Part shown: positions 1 to 7,626 of the stretch, one piece after another
How the letters are laid out: each line of letters opens with the position of its first letter
Numbering within the stretch: position 1 is the stretch's first letter
NCBI GenBank assembly: GCA_903918195.1
Contig: CAIXDS010000352.1
Coordinates: forward strand, 1 to 60,176
DNA length: 60,176 nucleotides
Direction of reading: 5' to 3'
Source: an uncultured Acetobacteraceae bacterium
Lineage (GTDB): Bacteria > Pseudomonadota > Alphaproteobacteria > Acetobacterales > Acetobacteraceae
Notes under the pieces: model-generated
What the model saw: only the letters and a program-made list of their open reading frames with translations
Told to the model about the DNA's origin: nothing
Databases searched by the model: none
Translations under genes and position numbers: made by a program

Positions 1-1
1 C

Positions 2-205
2 CCTCAGGCGCTTGTTGACGCGGGTCAGACCAGTTCGTTGTGGCGCCTGACACAACTCGCCCTGGCCGCCCTCATCGCGGCCATCGTCCCGCCCATCACC
101 CTGGCAGCCGTCAAAAAGGCCTCTGCCGCTTGCACAAGCGCCTGGCAAACCCAAAGCGAACGCGAAGACAGGCGGTCAATTACCCAACACAGAGGGCTAT
201 CTTAG
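2..205 (+). CDS. C-terminal end of an unknown protein with a membrane segment (partial)
   Basis: An open frame enters from the left edge of the window and stops with TAG at 203-205. It encodes 67 residues. A hydrophobic stretch (about residues 15-38, LTQLALAALIAAIVPPITLA) looks like one membrane helix, and a charged tail follows (QSEREDRR). The frame ends just before a palindromic element and the convergent 3' end of the uronate dehydrogenase gene, which is a normal gene-end arrangement here. The family is not recognisable from this fragment. It could also be a chance open frame in high-GC DNA. Confidence 0.4.
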   Translation, partial: PQALVDAGQTSSLWRLTQLALAALIAAIVPPITLAAVKKASAACTSAWQTQSEREDRRSITQHRGLS

Positions 206-212
206 TGCCTAT

Positions 213-240
213 GGGGCAGAGCCCCTGGCCTTCCTTCCCC
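213..240. repeat. Partial copy of GC-rich intergenic palindromic element (copy 1)
   Basis: The core GGGGCAGAGCCCC at 213-225 is followed by TGGCCTTCCTTCCCC. This matches one end of the longer elements near 5454, 7536, 28829 and 60044. It lies between two convergent gene ends (stops at 205 and 265), so it may work as a bidirectional terminator. Confidence 0.6.
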
Positions 241-264
241 CGATTGCCCAGGCAGGCGGCGGCG

Positions 265-1089
265 TCAGAGCAATTTTTCGGGCGGGCCGTCCTTTCGGCT
301 GTACTCCATGGCGGGGTAGTCGCCGCCCTGGTAGCGCTCGGCGACCGGATCGCTGCTGACCGCGCCGGCAAGCTGGCCGGCGAAACTGTCGGCTGAATCC
401 TCGGGCGCCCAGCCGAGCGCCGCGCGCGCATCCTCGCCCCAGAAACTGCGCTGGTTGGCCGAGGCGCCCCAGATGACGCCGCAGCCGACCCGCGCGGCGA
501 GAGTGGCGCGCACGCACAGCCGGGTCAGGTCGTCATATGACAGCCAGGTGGAGAGCATGCGGACATTGACCGGCGCGGGGAAGCACGAGCCGATGCGAAT
601 GAAAATACTCTCCACGCCGTGCTTGTACCAGTACATCCGGCCCATCAGCTCGCCATAGGCCTTGGACAGGCCGTAATAGCCGTCCGGCAGGAACGCACAG
701 TCGGCGTCCAGTTTGTCGGCCCGCTCGTGAAAGCCGATGGAATGGTTGGAGGACGCAAACACAACCCGCGCGCCCTCCCGCCGGGCCGCTTCATAAATAT
801 GGTACAGGCCGCGGATATTGGCGCCGAGCACTTCCTCGAAGGGGCGTTCGCACGAGACACCGCCGAAATGCAGGATGGTGCCGCAGCCTTCGGCCAGCCG
901 CAGGATCGCCACGCCGTCGTTCAGATCGGCGCGCGTGAAGCTGGCGCCGGCGGGCACGGGGTCCGGGAACGGCACGATGTCGGTCAGGCGCAGCGTCCAG
1001 CCGGCGGCCGAGAGATCGCGCGCCAGCACGCCACCGAGCGCGCCGGAAGCACCAGTGAGCAGCACGGGTTTGTTCGGGATGTCGGGCAT
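265..1089 (-). CDS. udh: Uronate dehydrogenase (NAD-dependent)
   Basis: A 274-residue short-chain dehydrogenase/epimerase-fold protein. The N-terminal Rossmann motif is TGASGALGG, the active-site region is ASSNHSIGFH, and the catalytic pair is YYGLSK (Y-x3-K). RIGSCFP, RMLSTWLSYDD and VIWGASAN match what I recall of Agrobacterium uronate dehydrogenase, which oxidises D-galacturonate or D-glucuronate to the aldarolactone. The length also fits that family (about 265-275). The start at 1089 is preceded by AGAGGAA at good spacing; an in-frame ATG at 1116 lacks one. The FGGY kinase lies upstream on the same strand about 410 bp away, so co-function in sugar catabolism is possible but not shown. Confidence 0.85.
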   Translation of the reverse strand: MPDIPNKPVLLTGASGALGGVLARDLSAAGWTLRLTDIVPFPDPVPAGASFTRADLNDGVAILRLAEGCGTILHFGGVSCERPFEEVLGANIRGLYHIYEAARREGARVVFASSNHSIGFHERADKLDADCAFLPDGYYGLSKAYGELMGRMYWYKHGVESIFIRIGSCFPAPVNVRMLSTWLSYDDLTRLCVRATLAARVGCGVIWGASANQRSFWGEDARAALGWAPEDSADSFAGQLAGAVSSDPVAERYQGGDYPAMEYSRKDGPPEKLL

Positions 1090-1502
1090 GGTTTTTCCTC
1101 TGCTTGATCGCAGCAAAGGGGGCCATCGGTACCGTTGCGCGTCAACCGACCCGCTTGAACCGCGGCGCCGGTCGGGCGCATGCTGATGGGCGAAACCCTG
1201 CGGAATGTTTAGCTTTTAAATATTGCGAAGGGGGTGGCAAGTACCATATTGTAAGTTCGAGGCGACGCAGCCCCTGTGGCCTTGACGCACTGCGCGGGGA
1301 CCCTGGCCATTCAGGCCGGAGAAAAATAAGGGAATATCCTGATGTCAACCCTGACGCTCACGGTTTTTGCCTTTGCCGCGTCCATCGCCGCGGTGCTTTC
1401 CCTGCCGCCGGTGCGGCCGGCCCCGGTCGCTGTACGGGTGCGCGCCCGCCGCTGAGGCCGCGCCCGCGCAACATTGGGCAGCAGAGACCCCATCCCGCCA
1501 CC
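1090..1502. other. Intergenic region between udh and the FGGY kinase
   Basis: Apart from the possible small ORF at 1342-1455, I see no gene here. An AT-richer patch at about 1205-1260, unusual for this window, lies upstream of udh and is the likeliest place for its promoter. No -35/-10 pair of convincing spacing was found by eye. Confidence 0.4.
1342..1455 (+). CDS. Possible 37-residue single-helix membrane protein
   Basis: A short frame, ATG at 1342 to TGA at 1455, encodes a very hydrophobic N-terminus (MSTLTLTVFAFAASIAAVLS) and a proline/arginine tail ending RVRARR. An AAGGGAA ribosome-binding-like site lies about 8 bases upstream. It sits alone in the 413 bp gap between udh and the FGGY kinase, on the opposite strand to both. 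Small single-pass proteins of this shape are often real but are usually unannotated. No family is recognised. Confidence 0.35.
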   Translation: MSTLTLTVFAFAASIAAVLSLPPVRPAPVAVRVRARR

Positions 1503-3086
1503 TCACTGAATCGCGTCAAGCGCGCGCCGCTGTTCTTGCATTAACAGAAAGCGTCGGTACTCGGCCGCGAAATGCGCCTGTCGCTGTGGCGTGGGCATGA
1601 TTTCGCGTCCGGGGCCAGCCATGGCATGTGCCGCCGCGCGGAGTGATGCGTGCAGCCCGGCGGCGGTCGCCGCCGCCGCGGCGATGCCCAGCAGCACGCT
1701 GTCCGGCTCGCGCGGCAGCGTGACCACGCGGTCGGTCGCGTCCGCATACAGGCGCAGCAGCACCGGATTGGCCACATGCCCGCCGGTCAGGTGCAGCACC
1801 CGGATGTCGTAGCCGGCCGCATCCATCGCATCGAGAATGTGGCGCGTGCCGAGCACGATGCCGACGCATGCCGCGTAATAGAGCCGCGCCAGCGAATCGA
1901 ACGAACTGTCCAGCGTCAACCCGTGGATCACCCCGCGCGCCGACGGGTCGGCCAGCGGCGAACGGTTGCCGTGGAAATCCGGCAGCACCATCAGCCCGCC
2001 GGCCATCGCCGGCCCCTCGGCCGCAAGCAATTCTTCCACCCGCGCCACCACACGCGCATGCCGGTCCGCACCGGCGGGCGCCTGGGAATGCCAGTCGAGA
2101 ATATGGTCGAGCAGCGCGCCGGTGGCGGACTGGCCGCCCTCGTTCAGCCACATGCCGGGGATCATCGCGCCGAAATATGGCCCCCACACGCCCGGGATCG
2201 GCCGTGCCGCGGGCGAGGCCGCCATGTGGCAGGTGGAGGTGCCGGCGATGACGGCAATGCGCCGGTCCAGCTCGCTTTCCTCCACCCCGCCCAGCAGCCC
2301 GAGGCCGCCGGCATGCGCGTCGATCAGGCCGACGCCCACCATGCAGCGCGTCGTCAGGCCCAGTTCGGCCGCCGCCGCTTCCGTGAGCGTCCCGGCGGGG
2401 CTGCCGATCTGCGCCGCCTTCTGCGGCAGACCCGCGCGCCGAGGAAGATCCTCCAGCCCGATGCGGTCGAAAAGATCGTGCTGCCAGCCCGGGGTTTCGT
2501 GGTTCAGGTAGGTCCATTTGCAGGTCACCGTGCAGGCCGAGACCACCACCCGCCCGGTCGCCCGCCAGGCCAGGAAGTCGGCCAGGTCCAGCGCCAGGGC
2601 GGCGCGCGCCCAGGCGTTCGGCGCATGCCGCTTCAGCCATAGCAGCTTCGGCAGTTCCATCTCGGGCGACATCACGCCGCCCACATGCGCCAGCACGCGG
2701 TGGCCGGTGGCGGTGATTTCCGCGGCCTCGGCGATGGCGCGGTGGTCGGCCCACATCACCACGTTCCAGCGATCCTCGCCGGTGCTGGACACACTCACCG
2801 GCCGCCCCTCCGCGTCCAGCAGTACCAACGAGCAGGTGGCATCGAAGGCCAGCCCCGCCACACGCGCCGGCGCCACCCTGGCGGCGGTCAGCGCCGCCCG
2901 CACCGCGGCGGCCACCGCGGCCCAGATCTCGTCGGAGCCGTGCTCGGCATGGTCGGGCAGCGGGCGGGCGGTGGCGAACGGATGCTCGGCCCGGGCCAGG
3001 CGCTGACCGCCGGCATCGAATATCCCGGCACGCGCGCTGGTCGAGCCGACATCCACGGCGACCACCAGGTCGGACGGTCCGGTCAT
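1503..3086 (-). CDS. FGGY-family pentulose kinase (ribulokinase-like)
   Basis: A 527-residue sugar kinase. The N-terminal phosphate-binding motif VAVDVGSTSARAGIFD is the FGGY/actin-fold phosphate 1 loop, GLAFDATCSLVLLD follows, and the C-terminal half carries the adenosine-binding LHLTGGHVANPVLLRLYAD. GDRWNVVMWADHRA with a long central region and GLIDAHAGGLGLLGG fits the ribulokinase/FGGY subgroup (D- or L-ribulose, ribitol-type substrates) better than glycerol or xylulose kinase. The start is well supported by a GGGAGG site. Transcription is away from the GH99-like gene, with which it shares a 189 bp divergent region. The exact substrate cannot be fixed from sequence. Confidence 0.8.
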   Translation of the reverse strand: MTGPSDLVVAVDVGSTSARAGIFDAGGQRLARAEHPFATARPLPDHAEHGSDEIWAAVAAAVRAALTAARVAPARVAGLAFDATCSLVLLDAEGRPVSVSSTGEDRWNVVMWADHRAIAEAAEITATGHRVLAHVGGVMSPEMELPKLLWLKRHAPNAWARAALALDLADFLAWRATGRVVVSACTVTCKWTYLNHETPGWQHDLFDRIGLEDLPRRAGLPQKAAQIGSPAGTLTEAAAAELGLTTRCMVGVGLIDAHAGGLGLLGGVEESELDRRIAVIAGTSTCHMAASPAARPIPGVWGPYFGAMIPGMWLNEGGQSATGALLDHILDWHSQAPAGADRHARVVARVEELLAAEGPAMAGGLMVLPDFHGNRSPLADPSARGVIHGLTLDSSFDSLARLYYAACVGIVLGTRHILDAMDAAGYDIRVLHLTGGHVANPVLLRLYADATDRVVTLPREPDSVLLGIAAAAATAAGLHASLRAAAHAMAGPGREIMPTPQRQAHFAAEYRRFLLMQEQRRALDAIQ

Positions 3087-3147
3087 CCCCTGCCTCCCTC
3101 GCCGCGCGGCACCAGCGGCCGGAGCATTCTATCGGCTGTCACCCCGC

Positions 3148-3177
3148 GCGTCACACACCGCATTCCTCATGTGACGC
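3148..3177. promoter_or_regulatory. Inverted repeat in divergent promoter region
   Basis: GCGTCACA at 3148-3155 and TGTGACGC at 3170-3177 form a perfect 8 bp inverted repeat with a 14-base centre. It lies between the FGGY kinase start (3086) and the GH99-like gene start (3276). The position suits an operator for one or both genes, but the regulator is unknown. Confidence 0.35.
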
Positions 3178-3275
3178 GGCAAAATCCGGTCCGCGGCGAA
3201 CCGGCTTTTAAATGATTCGCTCAGGTTTCTGCCGGATATTTCGATGCGCCCAAGTTTCGTCTCAAGGAATGAGGC

Positions 3276-5429
3276 ATGTCCGATCAGGCTGGCCCGGTAT
3301 CGGGCGTGACCGCGTCCACGGCAACCCAACTATCCGCTGCGGCTGTTCCGGCAGTGGCACTCGTCGGCGCGATCCGGTGGGACGCCTGGTATGACGGATC
3401 GGAAGGAACGATCGAGCAGGCTGTCGAGAAGGATTTGTCGCCTGCGCAATACCACAGCAGGGCTCCCTCGTTCGCCACCGTTGACGCGTCTGGCAACCTG
3501 TATATCAACGGGAATAACCAAGCGGAGATGACCCGGGAAATCCTGCAGGCCCACAATGCGGGGATCAATTACTGGGCGTTTGATTTCTACGGCGCCGGTT
3601 CACCGATGGACAACGCCTTGTCGTTGTACCTGAGCAACCCCAACAAAAGCCTGGTCGATTTCTCCCTGATCGATAGTGCGGGCTGGGGCGCCACCTCGAC
3701 CAACTACCAGGCGGCGATCGACCAGCGGGTCGCCCTCATGGCGCAACCCACCTACCAGCGGGTCGATGGCGGGCGTCCCCTGTACTATCTGACGCTGCCG
3801 AGTGCCGCCAATCTGGCGTGGTGGGGCAACAACCCGGCCAATTTGCGCCCGGCGGTGGATTATTTGCGCCAGCAGGTCGAGGCGAAGACCGGCGCCAATC
3901 CCTACATCGTCATCATGGGCAGCCCGGCCGAAGCCGCTGCCTATGCACAGAGTCTCGGCGCCGATGCGATTTCCGCCTATGCCATCCAGGGCGGCGACCA
4001 GGGCGCGAGCTACCAGACGCTGAGCAACGAAACCCAGGCCGGCTGGAATGCCGAAGTCAGCACCGGCCTGTCCGTCATCCCGACGGTGATGACCGGGTGG
4101 GACCCGAGCCCGCGGGTTACCAACCCGGTCCCCTGGGGGTCCTCGGGAACCGCGAGCTACGCGACGGCAACGCCGGCTCAGGTCGCTGCGCAATTGAGCG
4201 ATGCGCTGGACTGGATCGCCGCCCACCCGCAGGACACGGCGAACACCGCGCTGGTTTATGCCTGGAACGAGTTCGACGAAGGCGGGTGGCTGGCACCGAC
4301 CTATGTGCCCGGCACTCCAGCCGGCGACACCTCCCGGCTGGACGCGGTCGGAAAGGCCCTCGCACTGGCCCGGAGCGGCGCGGTCTCGCGCAACGCCGAC
4401 GGCACCTATGTCGCCAAACTCTCGGATGGGACCCTCAAATACTATTCGTCCGCCTTCATCCTGACCAAGGTCGTCAATCCGGATCGCAGCTATCTGACGT
4501 ATAATTTCAACGGCACGGTGTTGCATTACAGCGCGGCCGGCGATCTGACGGAGATCGACAACATTGACGGCAGCAAGGTGTCGGTGGCCAGCAACGGCAC
4601 ACAGACCACCACCAGCGCAACCGGCCAGGTCACCGAAATCGTCAATCCGGACGGCAGCAAGAAGATCATCTATCCGGACGGCTGGCTGTACTACGCCGCG
4701 AACGGCACCTACCTCGAGCACGAGGTCGATGCCGCCGATGGCACGCGCAGTTTCTACAATGCCCAGGGCCGTCTGACCGAAATCGACTATCCCGACGGCA
4801 GCAAGATGGTGGTGACGAGCAACGGCCTACAGACAACCACCAACGCGAGCGGCCAGGTCACCCGGATCGTCGGATCGGACAGCAGCGTCGGTGTGTTCAG
4901 TTTTCAGGGCGGCGTCACGATCACGCTGGGCAACGGCAACAACATCGTTCTGGCCACGGGTGGTGGCAATGTGATCACGGTCGGCAACGGCCAGAACACG
5001 ATCACGTTGCAGGGACATGGCAATCATCTGCAGGTTGGGTCCGGCGCCGATATCGTGAATGTTGGAACCGGCGACAGCATCGTGTCGCTTGGCACGCATC
5101 TGACACTCATGGGCGGGTCCGCACCAACGGTGTTCCTGGGTTCGGCCGCCGCGACGATTGATGACCGGTCGAGCGGGATGATTGCTGTGGTGACAAGCGG
5201 TTCCGGCAGCTTGAACCTGACCGATCTGGCTGACGACCCGCATTGGGTGGTCGATCTGACCGGTGGCGCCGGTGGCTACAAGACTGTTGCCAGCGTGTCT
5301 GGCGCGCTGAAGCCCGACGGAAATGGAGGGACGTTGCTATCGCTGGGAAGCGCCCCGGGCGGTCCTTCGATCGACTTCATCAACATCAAACCAGGCAATA
5401 TGGTCGCGTCGCACTTCAAGCTCGGTTAG
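3276..5429 (+). CDS. GH99-like glycoside hydrolase with YD-like and RTX-like repeats, probably exported
   Basis: A 717-residue modular protein. Residues about 27-365 resemble the (beta/alpha)8 GH99/WbsX-like hydrolases: GAIRWDAWYDG near the start, AGINYWAFDFYG, and YAWNEFDEGGWLAPT at the end, which resembles the AWNEW-GEGG signature of that group. Residues about 370-545 carry YD-like units (PDGSK, NGT, LTEID). A 33-residue unit starting LTEID occurs twice, near residues 424 and 499. Residues about 546-610 are rich in GNGxN and GxGxD turns, like an RTX beta-roll. No N-terminal signal peptide is present, which together with the RTX-like tail suggests type I secretion (inference). The start has an AAGGA site. 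Likely role: cell-surface or secreted glycan processing. Confidence 0.65.
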   Translation: MSDQAGPVSGVTASTATQLSAAAVPAVALVGAIRWDAWYDGSEGTIEQAVEKDLSPAQYHSRAPSFATVDASGNLYINGNNQAEMTREILQAHNAGINYWAFDFYGAGSPMDNALSLYLSNPNKSLVDFSLIDSAGWGATSTNYQAAIDQRVALMAQPTYQRVDGGRPLYYLTLPSAANLAWWGNNPANLRPAVDYLRQQVEAKTGANPYIVIMGSPAEAAAYAQSLGADAISAYAIQGGDQGASYQTLSNETQAGWNAEVSTGLSVIPTVMTGWDPSPRVTNPVPWGSSGTASYATATPAQVAAQLSDALDWIAAHPQDTANTALVYAWNEFDEGGWLAPTYVPGTPAGDTSRLDAVGKALALARSGAVSRNADGTYVAKLSDGTLKYYSSAFILTKVVNPDRSYLTYNFNGTVLHYSAAGDLTEIDNIDGSKVSVASNGTQTTTSATGQVTEIVNPDGSKKIIYPDGWLYYAANGTYLEHEVDAADGTRSFYNAQGRLTEIDYPDGSKMVVTSNGLQTTTNASGQVTRIVGSDSSVGVFSFQGGVTITLGNGNNIVLATGGGNVITVGNGQNTITLQGHGNHLQVGSGADIVNVGTGDSIVSLGTHLTLMGGSAPTVFLGSAAATIDDRSSGMIAVVTSGSGSLNLTDLADDPHWVVDLTGGAGGYKTVASVSGALKPDGNGGTLLSLGSAPGGPSIDFINIKPGNMVASHFKLG

Positions 5430-5453
5430 ATCGAGATGAACCCCCTAACGAAT

Positions 5454-5509
5454 TGGGGTCCAGGGGCCTCTCGGCCCTTGGCGGGTCCAGGGCAGAGCCC
5501 TGGCCTTCC
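5454..5509. repeat. GC-rich intergenic palindromic element (copy 2)
   Basis: A 56 bp mosaic of short palindromes (GGTCCAGGGG, CGGCCCTTGGCGGG, CCAGGGCAGAGCCCTGG). It is identical, in reverse complement, to the element at 60044-60099. It lies between the convergent stops of the GH99-like gene (5429) and rnhB (5520). Confidence 0.85.
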
Positions 5510-5519
5510 TTGCCTACTC

Positions 5520-6116
5520 CTACCGCCCAAAAGTAGGCCGATGATGGCACGTAGGTCCAAGCAACAGCAGCGCGCGCCGGTGCGCCAGCGTGCCGTAGCC
5601 GGCATTGCGGTGCCAGTCGTAGCCCGGGTAGCGCAGCCCCAGCCGGGCCATGGCGCGGTCCCGCAGCACCTTGGCGACGATGGAGGCGGCGGCGATCGAC
5701 AGGCTCACCCCGTCGCCGCCGACCACGCAGCGCACCGCGCAGGGCAGCGCCGGCGGCTGGTTGCCATCGACCAGGGCGAGGTCGGGCGGCGCCGGCAGTC
5801 GGGCGACCGCGCGGCGCATGGCCAGCAGCGCCGCCTGCAGAATGTTGATGCGGGTGATCTCAGCCACCGAGGCGGCGCCGACGCCGATTTCCACCTGCCC
5901 GGCCGCACGCGCGGCGCTGAGGGCGGCGAAGGCGGCCTCGCGCCGGGCCGGGCTGAGCTTCTTGGAATCGTCGAGCAACCCGGCCAGCGCCGGCAGCATG
6001 TGGTGCGGCAGCACCACGGCGGCAGCGAACACGGGGCCGGCCAGTGGTCCGCGTCCGACCTCATCGACGCCGGCGACGCGACCGCCGGCGGCCAATTCCA
6101 ACGCATAATCCGGCAT
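5520..6116 (-). CDS. rnhB: Ribonuclease HII
   Basis: A 198-residue protein with the RNase HII signature [14 protein letters not shown] near the N-terminus (catalytic Asp and Glu), [13 protein letters not shown], the conserved LVDGN strand, and [14 protein letters not shown] with [14 protein letters not shown] toward the C-terminus. It cleaves the RNA strand of RNA-DNA hybrids and starts removal of misincorporated ribonucleotides. The length is typical. The start is 12 bases after the stop of the FNR-type regulator gene, so the two are probably cotranscribed. Confidence 0.95.
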   Translation of the reverse strand: MPDYALELAAGGRVAGVDEVGRGPLAGPVFAAAVVLPHHMLPALAGLLDDSKKLSPARREAAFAALSAARAAGQVEIGVGAASVAEITRINILQAALLAMRRAVARLPAPPDLALVDGNQPPALPCAVRCVVGGDGVSLSIAAASIVAKVLRDRAMARLGLRYPGYDWHRNAGYGTLAHRRALLLLGPTCHHRPTFGR

Positions 6117-6128
6117 GGGGGCGCCGGC

Positions 6129-6881
6129 TCAGTGCAGCCCGGTGGCAAGGCTCTCCAGCGCGGCGTGATCGCGCATGACGATCTCCGAGGCGCTTGGGAT
6201 GTCGATCAGGCGCTCGGTCTTGAACCGGGTAAGGGTGCGGCTGACGGTCTCGATGGTCAGGCCCAGATAGTCGGCGATGTCGCTGCGCGTCATCGGCAGC
6301 GTGACCTTCTCGGCGGCACGGTGGCCGCAGGGGGTGGCGCCGTTGGCGGTGCAGGCGGCGCGGGTGACCAGAAACGACGCCAGCCGTTCGCGTGCCGTTT
6401 TGCGGCCCAGCAGCAGCATCTGCTCCTGCGCCGCGACCAGTTCGTTCGACGCCACTTCCAGCAGGCGCTTCTCCATCGCCGGGAAATCGTCCAGCAGAGC
6501 GCGCAGCTTGAAGCGCGAGAACCGGCAGATGCGCATTGGCTCCACCGCCTCGGCGCCGAACGCGTAGGTGGACGAGACCGCGAGGCCGAGGAACGTGCCC
6601 ATCGGCGCGAAGCCGGTGATCTGCCGCCGCCCGTCCGGCAGCAGCTTGAACAGTTTCGCCGTGCCGGCGGTGACGTTGAAAAAATGCTCGGCCGGGTCGC
6701 CCTCCTCGATGAAGGTCCGGCCGGCCTCGACGGTGAGGCTGGCGGCCAGGGCGGCGAGGCGCTCGATGTCACGCTGATCGATCGCGTTGCAGACGCTGAA
6801 CGGTCGTGCATCGCAAGCGGCGCAGGGCTCCGAGGGGCGGGCGGACTCCACAACCAGGGAACGGACACGGATATGCGTCAT
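6129..6881 (-). CDS. FNR-type oxygen-sensing transcription regulator (FnrN/FixK family)
   Basis: A 250-residue Crp/Fnr protein. The N-terminal cysteine cluster CAACDARPFSVC and a central cysteine in EPMRICRFS match the four [4Fe-4S] ligands of FNR. A cyclic-nucleotide-binding-like beta-roll follows (EEGDPAEHFFNVTAGTAKLF, LLPDGRRQITGF). The C-terminal helix-turn-helix includes MTRSDIADYLGLTIETVSRT, whose E-x-x-S-R recognition helix is the type that reads TTGAT half-sites. Two such sites occur nearby (6988-7001 and upstream of hemN). I chose ATG 6881 because family similarity begins there; upstream in-frame ATGs at 6920 and 7049 would add unrelated residues. rnhB follows after 12 bases. Likely role: anaerobic/microaerobic control. 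Confidence 0.85.
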   Translation of the reverse strand: MTHIRVRSLVVESARPSEPCAACDARPFSVCNAIDQRDIERLAALAASLTVEAGRTFIEEGDPAEHFFNVTAGTAKLFKLLPDGRRQITGFAPMGTFLGLAVSSTYAFGAEAVEPMRICRFSRFKLRALLDDFPAMEKRLLEVASNELVAAQEQMLLLGRKTARERLASFLVTRAACTANGATPCGHRAAEKVTLPMTRSDIADYLGLTIETVSRTLTRFKTERLIDIPSASEIVMRDHAALESLATGLH

Positions 6882-6901
6882 CGGCAATCCACACAGAATT
6901 C

Positions 6902-6919
6902 TGTCACCAAACAGTGACA
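6902..6919. promoter_or_regulatory. Perfect palindrome TGTCAC-N6-GTGACA upstream of the FNR-type gene
   Basis: TGTCACCAAACAGTGACA is a perfect 6+6 bp inverted repeat with a 6-base centre, the geometry of Crp/Fnr family operators. It lies 20 bp upstream of the regulator's start codon, where binding would block transcription. The half-site differs from the canonical TTGAT box, so it may serve another Crp-family protein or autorepression. Confidence 0.5.
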
Positions 6920-6987
6920 TTTGTGTGAGCTTAGCCGAGCCACCCCGAACCGTGAACCATTTTCGCGCGGAGCCGGCATGACCCGCC

Positions 6988-7001
6988 TTGATCTGCATCA
7001 A
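6988..7001. promoter_or_regulatory. FNR box (TTGAT-N4-ATCAA)
   Basis: TTGATCTGCATCAA is an exact match to the FNR/FixK consensus. Its centre is about 54 bp upstream of the ATG of the unknown gene at 7049 and about 113 bp upstream of the divergent FNR-type gene. It could activate the right-hand gene and/or autoregulate the left-hand one. Confidence 0.8.
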
Positions 7002-7048
7002 GGCAGAATCGCCCCCCGATACGACATAATGAAATAGTGAGTGGAACA

Positions 7049-7522
7049 ATGGCGAGCATGTCGGGCTTCATCTGCCAGAATTTGGCGCCGGACCACGTCA
7101 ACACCGTGTATCCGTTAGTACGGGAAGTGGTGCCGACGCTCGACCTCAAGAGTTGGACGCGCATTGCCAAGCGCATCGCCAACCCACGGCGCGCGGAGCA
7201 GGCTGGCATCCGTGTGGTGCTGCGCAGCCCACGCCCTTTGCCTTGCGGTCTGTTCCTGTACCGGCGTGAACACGATCTGGTGCACGGGCCCATCCTGGTC
7301 GCCGAGCACATGGTCGCCGTGGACGTGCTCGACCCGCAATCGGTCATGTCCGCGCTGGTGACCGAACTGGAGGCACTGGCCGAGCGGCTGGGCTGTTCGG
7401 CCATCCGGACCATGGTGCTGGGGAAGGCCTCACTGGCGGCCTCGGGACTCTATGCCGCCGGGCACCGGCCGGAAGGGGCCACGTTGTGGAAGCCGGTTGA
7501 GGAGTCGTCGGCCCCGCGCTAG
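7049..7522 (+). CDS. Unknown protein under a predicted FNR box
   Basis: A 157-residue protein of unrecognised family. It starts MASMSGFICQNLAPDHVNTV and has alternating short strands and helices (RVVLRSPRPLPCGLFLYRRE, LVAEHMVAVDVLD, ALVTELEALAERLGCSAIRT), which suggests an acetyltransferase-like (GNAT) fold; this is only an impression. No signal peptide or membrane helix is seen. An in-frame GTG at 7037 is an alternative start, but ATG 7049 has GAGTGGA nearby. The FNR box 48 bp upstream of the start and the flanking hemN and fnr-type genes suggest expression at low oxygen. Confidence 0.65.
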   Translation: MASMSGFICQNLAPDHVNTVYPLVREVVPTLDLKSWTRIAKRIANPRRAEQAGIRVVLRSPRPLPCGLFLYRREHDLVHGPILVAEHMVAVDVLDPQSVMSALVTELEALAERLGCSAIRTMVLGKASLAASGLYAAGHRPEGATLWKPVEESSAPR

Positions 7523-7535
7523 GGCAGCGGCGCCG

Positions 7536-7620
7536 GGAAGGCCAGGGGCGCTGCCCCTGGACCCTGGCAGGGCTTTGCCCTGCACCCACCAAGGGCCATG
7601 GGCCCTTGGAACCCAATTCC
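7536..7620. repeat. GC-rich intergenic palindromic element (copy 3, long variant)
   Basis: An 85 bp run of three adjacent palindromes: CCAGGGGCGCTGCCCCTGG, GGCAGGGCTTTGCCCTGC and CCAAGGGCCATGGGCCCTTGG. The outer motifs match the other copies. It fills the gap between the convergent stops at 7522 and 7627. Confidence 0.8.
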
Positions 7621-7626
7621 TAAGGC

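Noticed and set aside
5436..6917. Plus-strand open frame of about 490 codons opposite rnhB and the FNR-type gene
   Set aside because: It starts inside a repeat element and its translation is repetitive Arg/Gly/Gln with no family features.
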